Positions 7,260 through 17,153 of a stretch of 64,000 nt of DNA are shown here, one piece after another. The stretch lies in NCBI GenBank assembly GCA_965116715.1, contig OZ220724.1, forward strand, positions 3,162,001 through 3,226,000, written 5' to 3'. This DNA comes from Poriferisodalis sp965116715. Its GTDB lineage: Bacteria; Actinomycetota; Acidimicrobiia; Acidimicrobiales; Poriferisodalaceae. Every line of letters begins with the position of its first letter. Positions within the stretch are counted from its first letter, which is position 1. The notes beneath the pieces were generated by a model. It searched no databases and was not told the DNA's origin. It saw nothing but the letters and a program-made list of their open reading frames with translations. A program made the translations under genes and the position numbers.

Positions 7260-9060
7260 TCAAGACAGCCGGACCAGCTTGGCCAATCAGGACGAGCCTG
7301 CCGATGTCCCGCCGCGGCTGCTGGCGGCGGAGGTCGGGAACTGGTCTGCTGTCGCAGCGGGGTTCGACCCGGCCACACCAGCGGCGGTGGTGTCCGCCGG
7401 ACGCATCACCGCCGTCACGCCCGCGGCTGCTGCTGCGGGCATCCGCACAGGAATGCGTCGCCGCCAGGCTCAGACTGAATGTCCTGTCTTGGAGCTTGCC
7501 GAGCACGACCCCGATCTCGACGCCCGCTGTTTCGCCCCCGTGGTCACGGCGCTGGAAGACCTGACGCCGAGAGTCGAAGTGCTGGCACCCGGTTGCTGCG
7601 TCGTCGCCACCAGAGGCCCGTCGCGCTACTACGGCGGGGATGAGGCGCTGGCGGAGCTGGCGCATCGCACTATCACTGAAGTGCTGGGCGCCGACGCTCG
7701 TGGCGTCGGCGCATTGGGCACAGCCGGCGCTCGTGGCGTCGGCGCATTGGGCACAGCCGGCGCGCACGACCCAGCATCATCTGTCAGCGTCGGCATCGCC
7801 GACGGTGTGTTTGCTGCTGGTCTTGCTGGGAGGGTGGCGTCGGTCCGAACTCCGTCAACGCCGGTGCTGGTGGTGGCCCCCGGCAGCAGCGCAGAGTTCC
7901 TGAGCGGGTTGCCGCTGGGGACGCTGACCGGGGAGTTCTCCCTGCTGACGGGCTGTGCTGCCGACGGGACCACTGACGATCTGATCAGCATGCTGTGGCA
8001 GCTGGGCCTGCGCACGCTGGGCGACCTTGCTGCGCTGCCTGCGGGGGACCTCGTCGGCAGGTTCGGCAGGCAAGGCGAATGGGTGCACGCACTGGCCAGC
8101 GGGCGCGATCCTCGCCTGAGCCAGCCTGCCGCCGCTCACCCTGATCTCAGCGTCGGAACCGAGATCGACCCGCCCGCGGACCGGCTCGACACGGTGGCCT
8201 TTGCTGCAAAATCTCTGGCAGATCAGCTCGATGCCCAGTTGGCCCGGGAGGGTCAGGCGCTGGTGTGTGTGGAGGTCAGCGCCGAAACCGAGCACGGTGA
8301 GACCAGCAGCGGGCGGTGGCGCCACGGGTTTCGCTTCAGCCCGCCCGATGTAGTCGACCGTGTGCGCTGGCAGCTCGACGGCTGGCGCAGTGCCAAGGGC
8401 CGGAACAGTCCCACCGGCGGTATCTCGTTCATCCGGCTGCGGGCTGTCGAGACGCTTCCCGATGAAGGGCGCCAGCTCGGTTTCTGGGGCGGCCAGTCCG
8501 AGGCGGACGAGCGGGCCGAGCGAGCGCTGCAGCGAGTCCAGACCCTGGTCGGCTTCGACGGGGTCACCGTGGGGCGGCTGGGCTCCGGCCGCCGCTTTGC
8601 CGATTTCGAGCAACGCCTCCCGTTCGGCACCGCCGGTCCTCGTGGGGCCGGCGCATCGGGCACAGCCGGTCCTCGTGGGACCGGCGCATCGAGCACCGCC
8701 GGTCCTCGTGGGACCGGCGCATCGAGCACCACGCCCCCCTGGCCGGGACGGCTCGGCGTGCCGGCTCCCGCCGAGGTGATGGCCGAGCCCGAGCCGCTTG
8801 TGGTGCTCGATGCGAACGACGAGCCGGTGGGCGTGAGCGGCAGGGCACAGCTCACCGCCGCCCCGGCCCTGCTGCGCTGGGCCGACGGGCGTGTTCGCCG
8901 CATCACGGCGTGGGCAGGGCCGTGGCCGTTGGACGAGCGCTGGTGGGATCCCGCCGGGCGTCGTCGCCAAGCCCGGCTCCAGCTGGTGCTCGATGACGGT
9001 ACTGCCCATCTCTGCGCTGTCGAGGGCGGTCGCTGGCAGCGCGAAGCCACCTACGACTGA
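7225..9060 (+). CDS. imuB: ImuB-type Y-family polymerase homologue
   Basis: About 611 aa from ATG 7225, overlapping the imuA end by 35 bases. The Y-family palm/fingers layout is seen: VVSAGRITAVTPAAAAAGIR, then VLAPGCCVVATRGPSRYYGG, and helix-hairpin-helix LWQLGLRTLGDLAALPAGDL. The catalytic acidic residues of true DinB polymerases are not evident, as is typical of ImuB, which acts as a beta-clamp adaptor for DnaE2. The C-terminal segment WPLDERWWDPAGRRRQARLQ matches the ImuB tail. Two sites carry extra 11-residue repeats (from 7696, and GPRGTGASSTA from 8635) encoded by a dispersed 33-nt hairpin repeat. Confidence 0.85.
   Translation: MPSFRCSAVRGNQDSRTSLANQDEPADVPPRLLAAEVGNWSAVAAGFDPATPAAVVSAGRITAVTPAAAAAGIRTGMRRRQAQTECPVLELAEHDPDLDARCFAPVVTALEDLTPRVEVLAPGCCVVATRGPSRYYGGDEALAELAHRTITEVLGADARGVGALGTAGARGVGALGTAGAHDPASSVSVGIADGVFAAGLAGRVASVRTPSTPVLVVAPGSSAEFLSGLPLGTLTGEFSLLTGCAADGTTDDLISMLWQLGLRTLGDLAALPAGDLVGRFGRQGEWVHALASGRDPRLSQPAAAHPDLSVGTEIDPPADRLDTVAFAAKSLADQLDAQLAREGQALVCVEVSAETEHGETSSGRWRHGFRFSPPDVVDRVRWQLDGWRSAKGRNSPTGGISFIRLRAVETLPDEGRQLGFWGGQSEADERAERALQRVQTLVGFDGVTVGRLGSGRRFADFEQRLPFGTAGPRGAGASGTAGPRGTGASSTAGPRGTGASSTTPPWPGRLGVPAPAEVMAEPEPLVVLDANDEPVGVSGRAQLTAAPALLRWADGRVRRITAWAGPWPLDERWWDPAGRRRQARLQLVLDDGTAHLCAVEGGRWQREATYD
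7696..7764 (+). repeat. 33-nt hairpin repeat, first imuB site (two copies)
   Basis: Two head-to-tail 33-base units, 7696-7728 and 7729-7761, encoding ARGVGALGTAG twice. They carry GCTCGTGGCGTCGGCGC, a variant of the imuA unit, and lie in the palm-domain region of imuB. Confidence 0.88.
8635..8733 (+). repeat. 33-nt hairpin repeat, second imuB site (three copies)
   Basis: Three units (8635-8667, 8668-8700, 8701-8733) encoding GPRGAGASGTA and two near-copies. In copies two and three the arms GCCGGTCC and GGACCGGC pair perfectly around TCGTG. They sit in a linker before the C-terminal ImuB domain. Confidence 0.9.
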
Positions 9061-9131
9061 GTCCGCCCCCAAGCGCAGCCTCTGCCGACCCTGCTCCTGT
9101 CTCGACTCGGTTTCTCTCTCGGCTCGACCCG

Positions 9132-10547
9132 TCATCTGCCGTTCGTGGACCAGTGCCAAGGCTCGCTGGGCAGGTTCTTGAGACCGTAGGTCGCGGCGTT
9201 GGCGGCCAGCCAGCGATACCCCGCCGTATTGCGGGAGGAGATGGAGCGACCGTTGTACATGAAGTCGATAGCGAGGCCGCGCTCGTGCATCGAACGCCCG
9301 GGTCGGGCCGTTGGCGGGCGGCACTGGTAGGAGGGCTTCTGCCAGATCGCCCATTCGCTCGTGCCGCAATTCTGCCGCCGGAGAGCGATCTGCGTGGCGG
9401 CCGTGCGGTAGCCCCAGCCGGTCAGCCTGAGTCCGTCACGGGCAGCGTGCTCGAGCAGGTCTTGCACCTTGTTCGCAATCGATTCGTGCACTCGGATGCC
9501 GCCCACCCAGGTCAGTTCGCTCAAGTCGATGTTGTTGTCGGTGGGCTGTCCTGCGGTGCCTTCACGCAGCCGGCGGGCTCGCTCCTCTGCCTCGCGTCGC
9601 TTCCGTTCCTCTTCTGCCTTGCGCCGCTTCAGTTCCGTTTCGATGCGCCGCTGCTCGGTGATGGCACTGTTGACCAGGTTCGCGGTCTCGGCCACATCGG
9701 CAGCGGCGGCAGCATTCCATTCCTGCATCGCTGCCTGCTCATAGAGCAATGCGTCAAGCACGTACTCGAGCTCGGTGAGAATGGTGGCCTCTTGCTCGAC
9801 GGCGTCGAGCAGGTCCTCCAACGCCTGCTCGGACTCGACGCGACGAACATCTCGTAGTTCCTCGGCCCGTTGGAACTCGCGCAGTGCCAGCTCGGCATCG
9901 ATGGTGAGCGCTCTGAGCTGGTCAGCGGTCACATTCAGATCGCCGAGCGCTGCGCCGATGAGCACCCGAATACGAGCGGCGTCGTAGATGTCGCCGGTGC
10001 GCACCAGGCCGTAGGAGCCTTCGATCAAGGCATCGTGGCCGATGTAGGTCTGCACGATGAGGTCGATGACCCGCAGCCCCAGTTCGTCATGCTGTGCGTC
10101 GAGCGACAGCTGTCGATGGAGCGCAGCCTCCACTGACGCCTCAGCAGCAGCCAACGCCAACTCGGCCTGGTCGAGGTCGGCACGCTGCTCGTTCACCAGC
10201 AGCTTGAGCTGGTCGAAGGCCTCGAGCACTTCGTTGACGTCAGCCTGCGCCAAGTCGACTTCCATGACTTTCGCGAGCAGTTCTGCCTGGGCCTCGTCAC
10301 GGATCCGCTTCTCTTCGGCAAGCTGAGCCTCCAGCTCCTTCTGCTGCTGCTCGAGCTGCTCCTGGCGCTTGCGCAGCTCGGAGTCGGACGGCTGCGCACC
10401 AGTGCCGGCGAGCGGCACGACGCTGATGACCAGGGCGAACGCGATCGCTGCTGCTCCGCGGCGCGCCACGCTGCGGTGCCCAATGGCAGGGCGTGCAGCG
10501 GTGCGCCGTGCAGTGGTGGGGCGCGATTGCCGCTGTGAACCTCGCAC
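9132..10547 (-). CDS. Secreted coiled-coil protein with VanY-type (M15) peptidase domain
   Basis: 471 aa. An N-terminal basic stretch and hydrophobic segment (AAAIAFALVISVVPLAGTG, about residues 32-50) form a signal peptide. Residues 55-340 are a long Glu/Gln/Ala-rich coiled coil (RKRQEQLEQQQKELEAQLAE; TELKRRKAEEERKRREAEER). The last 110 residues hold a D-Ala-D-Ala carboxypeptidase domain with the zinc motif SMHERGLAIDF and the final EPWHWS. It probably trims peptidoglycan stem peptides outside the membrane; the coiled coil recalls FtsEX-dependent hydrolase regulators such as EnvC and PcsB, a loose analogy. The GTG start at 10547 is uncertain. Confidence 0.8.
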   Translation of the reverse strand: MRGSQRQSRPTTARRTAARPAIGHRSVARRGAAAIAFALVISVVPLAGTGAQPSDSELRKRQEQLEQQQKELEAQLAEEKRIRDEAQAELLAKVMEVDLAQADVNEVLEAFDQLKLLVNEQRADLDQAELALAAAEASVEAALHRQLSLDAQHDELGLRVIDLIVQTYIGHDALIEGSYGLVRTGDIYDAARIRVLIGAALGDLNVTADQLRALTIDAELALREFQRAEELRDVRRVESEQALEDLLDAVEQEATILTELEYVLDALLYEQAAMQEWNAAAAADVAETANLVNSAITEQRRIETELKRRKAEEERKRREAEERARRLREGTAGQPTDNNIDLSELTWVGGIRVHESIANKVQDLLEHAARDGLRLTGWGYRTAATQIALRRQNCGTSEWAIWQKPSYQCRPPTARPGRSMHERGLAIDFMYNGRSISSRNTAGYRWLAANAATYGLKNLPSEPWHWSTNGR

Positions 10548-10727
10548 CGGGCGCGTCCTTGCTGCGGCCGGCCTCGGGCCGGCGCCGTCGTCAGCCTGCG
10601 GTCGCCAGTGGCCGTCGCGAGCGACGACCGGGACCTTCGGCCCAAGGTACCGATGGGCAGTCGGCTGCGGGTGTCGCCCCAGGATTTCTCAGCCGGTTCT
10701 CAGCTCGATTGCGTCGGGGCGACGCCG

Positions 10728-11579
10728 CTACTCGTCGATCACCCGGTTCTGGAGGATGCCGATGCCGGGAATCTCAAAATCGATCTCATCGCCCGCAACC
10801 AGCCAGCGCGGCGGATCGTGCGACCCACCGGTGCCCTCGGGCGATCCCGTGGCGATGACATCGCCGGGTTCGAGCGGCATCACCCTCGACAGGTACGCGA
10901 TGATCTCGGCGACCGGGAAGATCATCTCGCTGACACTGGCCCGCTGGCGCTCCTCGCCGTTGACGCGGCAGATCACCTCGAGCGCCGCCGGGTCGGCGAC
11001 CTCGTCTGCCGTGGTGATCCACGGGCCCATCGAGCCGGAGCGGAAGAAGTTCTTGCCCGCCGCCACGCTGTGACGCTGCCAGTCACGCACCGATCCGTCG
11101 TTGAGGATCGTGTATCCGCCCACGTGATCGAGGGCTTCAGCGGCATCGATGTGGCGCCCCGCACGGCCGATGACCACGGCCAGCTCCACCTCGTAGTCGA
11201 GTTGGATCGACACCGACGGCCGGACCAGGTCCTCGCCGTGTGCGACGAGCGTGCCGGGGGGCTTGTTGAAATAGACCGGTTGCGCGGGGGCCTGCACCTT
11301 GCCGCCCAGCGGGTATTTCTTGTGATAGTTGGTGCCGGCGCACAGCATGCGGGCACCGGGGTCGGCCGGCACGGCGAACCTGACCTCCTCCCACGCAACC
11401 GAGACAGGCACCCCCTCGAGTGCTGCGGGATCAGCCAGCGCAGTGGCAATGGCCCGACCGACGGTGGCGATCGGTCCCCCGCCCGCATCGAGGCCGTCGA
11501 TTTGGGCAACACCGTCGTCGGATGCCACGCCCACGTGAGCCGAACCGTCACCGGCAAGCGTGTAGCGCAGCAGTCTCAC
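10728..11579 (-). CDS. Fumarylacetoacetate hydrolase family protein
   Basis: 283 aa with the FAH C-terminal fold: MLCAGTNYHKKYPLGGK, then the metal ligands in LDYEVELAVVIGRAG and GYTILNDGSVRDWQR, and VIATGSPEGTGGSHDPP near the C-terminus. Members hydrolyse or decarboxylate acylpyruvate-type 1,3-diketo acids in aromatic degradation, using Mg2+. A TACGGT -10-like box lies 8 bases before the GTG start, so the mRNA may be leaderless. It stands alone between the VanY-type gene and a membrane-protein gene. Confidence 0.85.
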   Translation of the reverse strand: MRLLRYTLAGDGSAHVGVASDDGVAQIDGLDAGGGPIATVGRAIATALADPAALEGVPVSVAWEEVRFAVPADPGARMLCAGTNYHKKYPLGGKVQAPAQPVYFNKPPGTLVAHGEDLVRPSVSIQLDYEVELAVVIGRAGRHIDAAEALDHVGGYTILNDGSVRDWQRHSVAAGKNFFRSGSMGPWITTADEVADPAALEVICRVNGEERQRASVSEMIFPVAEIIAYLSRVMPLEPGDVIATGSPEGTGGSHDPPRWLVAGDEIDFEIPGIGILQNRVIDE

Positions 11580-11688
11580 AGCGCGTCACCGTACTGGGTC
11601 GGTTGCTTCCCGCTTGTGGCCATGGTGCGGGGGAGGGGCTTGCGGGATGGTCTGTCTGTAGCGGTGCGGGGAGCGTCACGCAGGAGGA

Positions 11689-12198
11689 TCAGTCCGTCGC
11701 CATCCGGCGCAGCGGCTCGCCGCCGGCCGCGCGAATGGTGGCCTCGAAGCCGTCGAGGTCGGTGCCGCTCACGTGGCCCGTCCACGGCTCGCCGACGCCC
11801 CGGTCGTCGAGGGGCGCATCCAGAGAGACCTCCACTCGCGGGCTGCTCGGGCGAAGCACCAGGGTGGCATCGGCACCGGTATTCCACCGGGCGACGATGA
11901 CCGCCCTGCGGAATCCGATGTCGGCCAGAACGAGACCGTCGCCGGTGGCGGCCAGCAGCCGCTGCACGTTGAGCAGGAGCTGATGAGCGACGACGGCGAC
12001 CACGATCAGCAGCCAGCCGATGCCCCAGGCGATTGCCAGCGCAGCCCCCAGGGCGAACGCCGCGACCCGCACGATCATGACCCGACGGTGCGTGCGGGCC
12101 GTTTCGGCGTCGGTGACCGCCACTGCACAGCGCACGGCCTCGCCGAGTGCGCCGAGCTGCTTGACCGCTCGGGCGAGCGCCCGGTCTGAGGGCGTCAT
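11689..12198 (-). CDS. Small membrane protein of unknown function
   Basis: 169 aa with one strong hydrophobic region, FALGAALAIAWGIGWLLIVV, extending into VAVVAHQLLL, enough for one or two membrane helices near residues 47-77. The C-terminal 80 residues are soluble-looking. No family is recognised. Its ATG overlaps the stop of the upstream amidase gene by four bases (ATGA), so it is translationally coupled to it. Confidence 0.65.
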   Translation of the reverse strand: MTPSDRALARAVKQLGALGEAVRCAVAVTDAETARTHRRVMIVRVAAFALGAALAIAWGIGWLLIVVAVVAHQLLLNVQRLLAATGDGLVLADIGFRRAVIVARWNTGADATLVLRPSSPRVEVSLDAPLDDRGVGEPWTGHVSGTDLDGFEATIRAAGGEPLRRMATD

Positions 12199-13850
12199 GG
12201 CGCGGTCGCTTCCCGCCCTGGCTCCCGGTCTCGATCGGCCGCGGGCTCACGGACCGCTGGGGGCGCGGCGATGCCGGGCGGCACAGCGTCGAGTGGCAGG
12301 TCGCCCAGCGAGATGAACCCGTCGGCGTCTGCGATCTGTCGGGCCACGGCGAGCAGGAGACGCTCGCCTCCGTGCGCCGCGTGCAGTTGCACACCCAGCG
12401 GCAATCCGTCGGCGTCACGCGCAGTCGGCAGCGAGATGGCCGGCTGCCCGCTGATGTTGGCCTGGTTGACGAAGACCGTTAGCTCGGCGATCCGTCGGGC
12501 GCCGTCGGCCGGATCGGCCAGGTAGCCGAGGGGGGGCGTGACGTCGGCGAGCACGGGGGTCATCAGCAGGTCGAAGCCGCTGCGGTTTGGCGTGCTCGGA
12601 CCCCGAGCGGGGTCGGCATTCCAGAACGTCATGACGCGCCTGCGCCAGCGAGCGATCGCTTCGAGTGCCTGCACATACGCCGACGCAGGCAGCGATGCGC
12701 CCAGCTCCGCCGACCACCAGTTGGCGGGCTCGACGTCGTCGGACGTCATCGGGCGTCCCAGACGCTCCGTCCACCCGGCGAGTTCGGTTGCCATGCTGAC
12801 GGTGCGCACCACAATCGTGTGGTCGGCGAGTTCCGTGCTGAACCAGCCGTCGGGCGCTGTATCGGTCTCGATGCGGTGACCGAGTCGGGCGAGCAGATCG
12901 GCAGCCTGTTCAACAGCCTGGCGTACGGGTGGGCTCGCTCGGCCGCGGTCGCCCGTCGACACTGCGATGCGCAGCGGCGGCAGCGAGGCGGTCAGCGAGC
13001 CGGCGAACGACTCGCCGGGGTCGAGCGGGGGAGCGATGTAGGGATCGCCCGGCGCCGGGAGGCTGATGATGTCGAGGCACCGTGCGGCGTCGCGCACGGT
13101 CCGCGTGAGCATGCCGTCCACCGCGAAGCCGCCGCGGTGCTCGCCGAGGCGCGGCGCGGTCGAGATCCGGCCCCGGGTCGGCTTCAAGCCAATCAGGCCG
13201 CACGCTGCCGCGGGAACACGGATCGACCCGCCGCCGTCGTTGCCGTGCGCGACGGGCACGATGCCTGCCGCCACGGCAGCCGCTGAGCCTCCGCTGGAGC
13301 CGCCGGGCGAGCGGGTCAGGTCCCACGGGTTCGCCGTGGGACCGTAGGCAACCGGCTCGGTCGTGATGGTGGTGCCGAACTCGGGAGTGTTCGTGCGTCC
13401 GACCGAGACCATGCCGGCGCCGCGCAGCAGCCGGTACAGGTGACTGTCCAGCGAGCCTTGCCAGTCCAGCTCGACCAGGAAACGGGCACCGGCGTGATGG
13501 AACTCGCCGGCCTGCTCACAACCGAGGTCCTTGATCGCCATGGGCACGCCGTCGAACAGCACGCCATCGTCAGGCATGTCGTCGAGTGCGGTGCCTCTCG
13601 CCCGCCGCTGCGACCAGCGTCGCGCCGACGCTTCAGCCTCGGCCAGCGCCCGCTCGGGCCGGGGATGGATAATCGCGTTCAGCGCCGGGTTCAGCCGTTC
13701 TTTCTGTTCGAGGGCAGCTTGCATCGCCTCGACGGGGTTCGTCTCCCCTGATGCGAAGGCCTGCGCGAGCGCCGTGGCATCGTCCGAACGCCGATCGGCC
13801 CTGCGCCGGCAGGTGTCGGCCGGGTCGGGGGTGTGGTGGCCGGCTGGCAT
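12195..13850 (-). CDS. Amidase signature enzyme (first of three)
   Basis: 551 aa from the ATG at 13850, which has a GGAAGGAA ribosome site; a longer frame upstream has none. The Ser-cisSer-Lys triad is visible: Lys in PMAIKDLG, the Ser-rich SPGGSSGGSAAAVAAG, and the catalytic serine in NDGGGSIRVPAAACG. Such enzymes hydrolyse aliphatic or aryl amides to acids; the substrate is not readable. It follows a paralogous amidase by 49 bases on the same strand, and the membrane protein gene overlaps its stop, so three genes may form one operon. Confidence 0.88.
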   Translation of the reverse strand: MPAGHHTPDPADTCRRRADRRSDDATALAQAFASGETNPVEAMQAALEQKERLNPALNAIIHPRPERALAEAEASARRWSQRRARGTALDDMPDDGVLFDGVPMAIKDLGCEQAGEFHHAGARFLVELDWQGSLDSHLYRLLRGAGMVSVGRTNTPEFGTTITTEPVAYGPTANPWDLTRSPGGSSGGSAAAVAAGIVPVAHGNDGGGSIRVPAAACGLIGLKPTRGRISTAPRLGEHRGGFAVDGMLTRTVRDAARCLDIISLPAPGDPYIAPPLDPGESFAGSLTASLPPLRIAVSTGDRGRASPPVRQAVEQAADLLARLGHRIETDTAPDGWFSTELADHTIVVRTVSMATELAGWTERLGRPMTSDDVEPANWWSAELGASLPASAYVQALEAIARWRRRVMTFWNADPARGPSTPNRSGFDLLMTPVLADVTPPLGYLADPADGARRIAELTVFVNQANISGQPAISLPTARDADGLPLGVQLHAAHGGERLLLAVARQIADADGFISLGDLPLDAVPPGIAAPPAVREPAADRDREPGREATAP

Positions 13851-13899
13851 GTGCGTTCCTTCCGCCCCCTCAGCCCCTGCTCCCGCACGAACGCCGACG

Positions 13900-15396
13900 T
13901 CAGCCGTTCCCGGCCCACACGGCCGGCGTGCGCGCAGCCCACGGGGCCGCCCGCTCGAGCTGACCCGCCAGCGACAGCAGCATCTCCTCGCCGGCATGGG
14001 GGCCTACGAACTGCACGCCGACGGGCAGGTCGCCGGCAGCCCAATGCAGGGGCACGGACATCGCCGGCTGGCCGGTCACATTGAACTGCGGGGTGAACTG
14101 CAGCAGGTCGTTCAGCCGGCCGCGGCCGGTCTCGGGGTTGCGCAGCTCGCCGAGGCGAGGCGGCGGCTCGGCCATGATCGGCGACACCAGCACGTCGTGG
14201 TCAGCCCACCACGCGGCGAGCCGGCGGGTCCAGGCGTGGCACCACTCGAGCGCCGACACGTACTGCGCCCCGCTCACCTCGCGCCCGATGTTCATGAGCG
14301 CCCATGTGTCGCCCTCCACATCGGCCCGGCCCATCTGCCGACCCACGGCCTCCTCGAGCCCAGCCAGCATGACGACGTTCTGCACGGACACGATCGTGCG
14401 GAAGTGCTCGAAGAACTCTGCGTGGAACAGCTCGTCGGGCATCGAATAGTCGACGTGGTGTCCGAGGCTCTCCAGCAGCTTCCCGGAGTTCTCGACAGCC
14501 TGACTGCATTCAGCGTCCACCGGGCCCCAATCCGAGTGCGCGCACAGGCCGACCCGCAGCGCCTGCGGCTCGCGCGCAGCGGCGTCAGAGAACGTGCTTG
14601 ACGGCGGCGGTGCCCAGTAGGGGTCGCCCGGCCAGGGCCGGCTGATGCCGTCGAGTACCCGGGCGCTGTCGCGCACGCTGCGGCTGACGACACCGTCGAC
14701 GCTCCAGCCGGCCCAGCCGTCACCGGAATCGGGTCCCAGCGACACCCGGCCCCGGTTCGGCTTCAGGCCGAACAGGCCGCAGTTCGCCGCCGGTACGCGG
14801 ATGGAGCCGCCCCCGTCGTTGGCATGGGCGATGGGCACGATGCCCGCGGCCACAGCCGCGGCGGAGCCGCCACTGGATCCGCCCGTCGAGTGGCCGGTGT
14901 TCCAGGGATTGGCTGTCGGTCCGTATGCCAGGGGCTCGGTCGTGATGGTCAGGCCGAACTCGGGCGTGTTTGTGCGGCCGAAGTTCACCAAGCCCAGTTC
15001 GGCGAACATCGTGGCCAGGTGAGCCGTGTTCGATGCGACGTGATCCGTCTCCTTGAGCGCAGCATTGCCCGCGTGGTACGGCTGACCTTCCGTTGTGCAG
15101 GTCAGGTCCTTGGTCAGGAAGGGCACGCCCGCCAGCGAGCCGTGCGGCTCGTTCGCGCTGCGTGCCGCGTCGAGCTGTTTCGCTGTGTGGCGTGCGCTGT
15201 CGTCAAGCCGTCCGATGATGGCGTTGAGCTGGGGATTCAACCGGTCGGCCCGCGCAGCGGCCTCCTCGAGCAGCTCGACAGCCGAAGCCGCCCCCGAGGC
15301 AAACAGCGCGTGGGCAGCAACACCGTCCAGTACGTCTGCGCCTGCGCCATTCGGCGAAGCGGCCGTCGCCGCATCATGCTGGGATTTCTCGTCCAT
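13900..15396 (-). CDS. Amidase signature enzyme (second of three)
   Basis: 498 aa. Catalytic elements: Lys in VPFLTKDLTC, HSTGGSSGGSAAAVAAG, and NDGGGSIRVPAANCGLFGLK. The ATG at 15396 follows TACGTT by 7 bases, consistent with a leaderless mRNA. The same promoter and start (TACGTT-GCTCGGG-ATG) precede the truncated amidase at 20370, so the two are duplicates. The first amidase is more distant. A hydrolase acting on small amides is expected, in the cytoplasm, as no signal peptide is seen. Confidence 0.88.
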   Translation of the reverse strand: MDEKSQHDAATAASPNGAGADVLDGVAAHALFASGAASAVELLEEAAARADRLNPQLNAIIGRLDDSARHTAKQLDAARSANEPHGSLAGVPFLTKDLTCTTEGQPYHAGNAALKETDHVASNTAHLATMFAELGLVNFGRTNTPEFGLTITTEPLAYGPTANPWNTGHSTGGSSGGSAAAVAAGIVPIAHANDGGGSIRVPAANCGLFGLKPNRGRVSLGPDSGDGWAGWSVDGVVSRSVRDSARVLDGISRPWPGDPYWAPPPSSTFSDAAAREPQALRVGLCAHSDWGPVDAECSQAVENSGKLLESLGHHVDYSMPDELFHAEFFEHFRTIVSVQNVVMLAGLEEAVGRQMGRADVEGDTWALMNIGREVSGAQYVSALEWCHAWTRRLAAWWADHDVLVSPIMAEPPPRLGELRNPETGRGRLNDLLQFTPQFNVTGQPAMSVPLHWAAGDLPVGVQFVGPHAGEEMLLSLAGQLERAAPWAARTPAVWAGNG

Positions 15397-15528
15397 CCCG
15401 AGCAACGTACTCGGCTTGCTGATCGCTCGAACCTGAAGCGAGCTGCCAACAGAGCCCGCCGGTCTCTGCGCACCAGGCAGACGGGCGAGCCTCGCCGGCC
15501 GCGTCGGTAGAGCCGACAGGCTGGCATC

Positions 15529-15762
15529 GTGATCTCCGTCGACTCCAACGTGCCGATGCACTTGATCGGCGCTGCGCATCCCAACAAGCACCGGACGATC
15601 GCCGTGCTCACGCGCCTGGCAAGGGACGGCGAGATGCTCGTCACCGACGTTGAGGCGTACCAGGAGATCCTCCACCGCTGTGTCGCCATCGGTCGTCTCG
15701 AAGCGATCGACGCTGCCGCCGCAGTGCTCGACGACTTCGTCGCGTCCGCAGGGTCGTTCGTG
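15529..15762 (+). pseudogene. vapC (PIN-domain toxin) fragment
   Basis: From the GTG at 15529 the frame encodes VISVDSNVPMHLIGAAHPNK, the first strand and metal aspartate of a PIN domain, then LVTDVEAYQEILHRCVAIGR with the second acidic residue. About 78 residues are PIN-like, against roughly 130 in an intact VapC. The sequence then runs into the promoter of the adjacent surface-protein gene, and the C-terminal half with its acidic residues is missing. No antitoxin gene is present upstream. It is best read as a remnant left by recombination at the edge of the surface-protein island. Confidence 0.65.
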
Positions 15763-15785
15763 GCGACGCCGCCATGCGGTGTTCC

Positions 15786-15797
15786 TATGCTGAACCG
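15786..15797 (+). promoter_or_regulatory. -10 box of the interrupted surface-protein gene
   Basis: TTCC-TATGCT followed by 6 bases and GTG at 15798. The paralogous gene has the same TTCC-TATGCT and the same 6-base gap before its GTG at 22320, which supports both starts and a leaderless mRNA. Confidence 0.65.
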
Positions 15798-17101
15798 GTG
15801 TCAGCGGTCAGGGACGAAGCAATGCGTCGACTCGCTCCCACTTCTCGCTGCGGAACGTTGGCTGCCTTGGCTGTCTTGGTTGTGAGCCTGCTGACATTGC
15901 AGCCAGTGACTGCTTCAGCACAGTCGTCCACCGATGAAAGATATAGCGACGAATGGCTCCCAGAACACGAGTCCGAAAAAATAAGCCGGTTGCGGAGCTT
16001 GGGTGTTTTTGAGGGTACAGACTGCGGTGATAACAAATTTTGCCTATTTGACCATGTCGACAGGAAGACTTTCGCCGTCTGGATGGTGCGCATCCTAGAT
16101 GGGAATAGCGCCCCAGACTTTGTTGAAGCCGGTGAGACAAACCCATCTTATACAGGAGTTTTTGAAGATATCCCCAAAACACACCGGGAGGGTGCTTTTA
16201 TTGAACGGCTGGCTGAATTGGGGATAACTGTGGGTTGCTCCCTAGAGCCAGCCCGCTACTGCCCGGATGAAGCCATATCGCGAGGGCAACTGGCCACTTT
16301 TATTTTTAGAGCGCTTGATCTGCCGGAGGGGGAGCCTGTTGGTTTTTGGGATGTCGATAAAAACAACAGGCATTTTGATAGCATCAACAGCTTAGTTGCG
16401 GCTGATATCGACTATGGTTGCAGCGAGGTCCGGTTCATGCCTTTTGAATTCTGCGTCGACCAGGCAGTTACCAAGAAAGACCTGGCAATGATTTTGTCTG
16501 AGGCTGTCGATTACATCGAGGCTGCTGAGATAATTAAAATTAATGAGCACTCTAAGTCAGATAACTCAATAAACCTCAGGGTTGACTACAACGAGTCGAA
16601 CGAAGTAACCACTGTGCACTGGGGCAACCCCACCGGCAATAACGGGGGGGTATCGCACTACATTGTCCAACCCAGACCGCAGTGGGCTAACTTCAGCCAT
16701 CGAATCTATGAAGTGGTCGACTTTAAGATCAATGGGGGTTACAGATTGGAATTCAATTTAGATTTCCCTAGGATGAACAATGACGACCTCTATGAGGTGC
16801 GGGTGATTACAGCTTACAGGGATGGTGGCCAGTCGGTAGCCGGGCCAGTATTAGTACCAAACGACAACCACCAAACGCGCGACTTCATCAAAACACATAC
16901 GATCGATAAATACAGCAAGGACCAACCGTGGCTGGAAGATGTTTGGAGGCATATCTCTGGACCCATGATAACAACGGAAACTGGAAACAGTAACCAAGTT
17001 AACAGAAGCGGCAGAGGGGGGTACCGCCCATTGGAGGGTGTAAGACGGCGCTTCGCGTTTGCGCGTGGAGTAGCCCGTTGAGGGTCTCGGTGGCGTAGGG
17101 A

Positions 17102-17152
17102 GGGATCCCCCAGAATCGGAGGTGCTTTGTAGCCCCGATTCGGGAGGATCCC
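17102..17152 (+). promoter_or_regulatory. Hairpin over the transposase ribosome site
   Basis: GGGATCC...GAATCGG pairs with CCGATTC...GGATCCC; the 3' arm includes the GGGAGGA ribosome site just before the GTG at 17154. Transcripts entering from outside the IS would fold and hide the start, a known way in which IS elements limit transposase. The role here is inferred. Confidence 0.6.
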
Positions 17153-17153
17153 T

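Noticed and set aside
8635..8733. Possible CRISPR array
   Set aside because: Units are contiguous without spacers and lie in frame within imuB.
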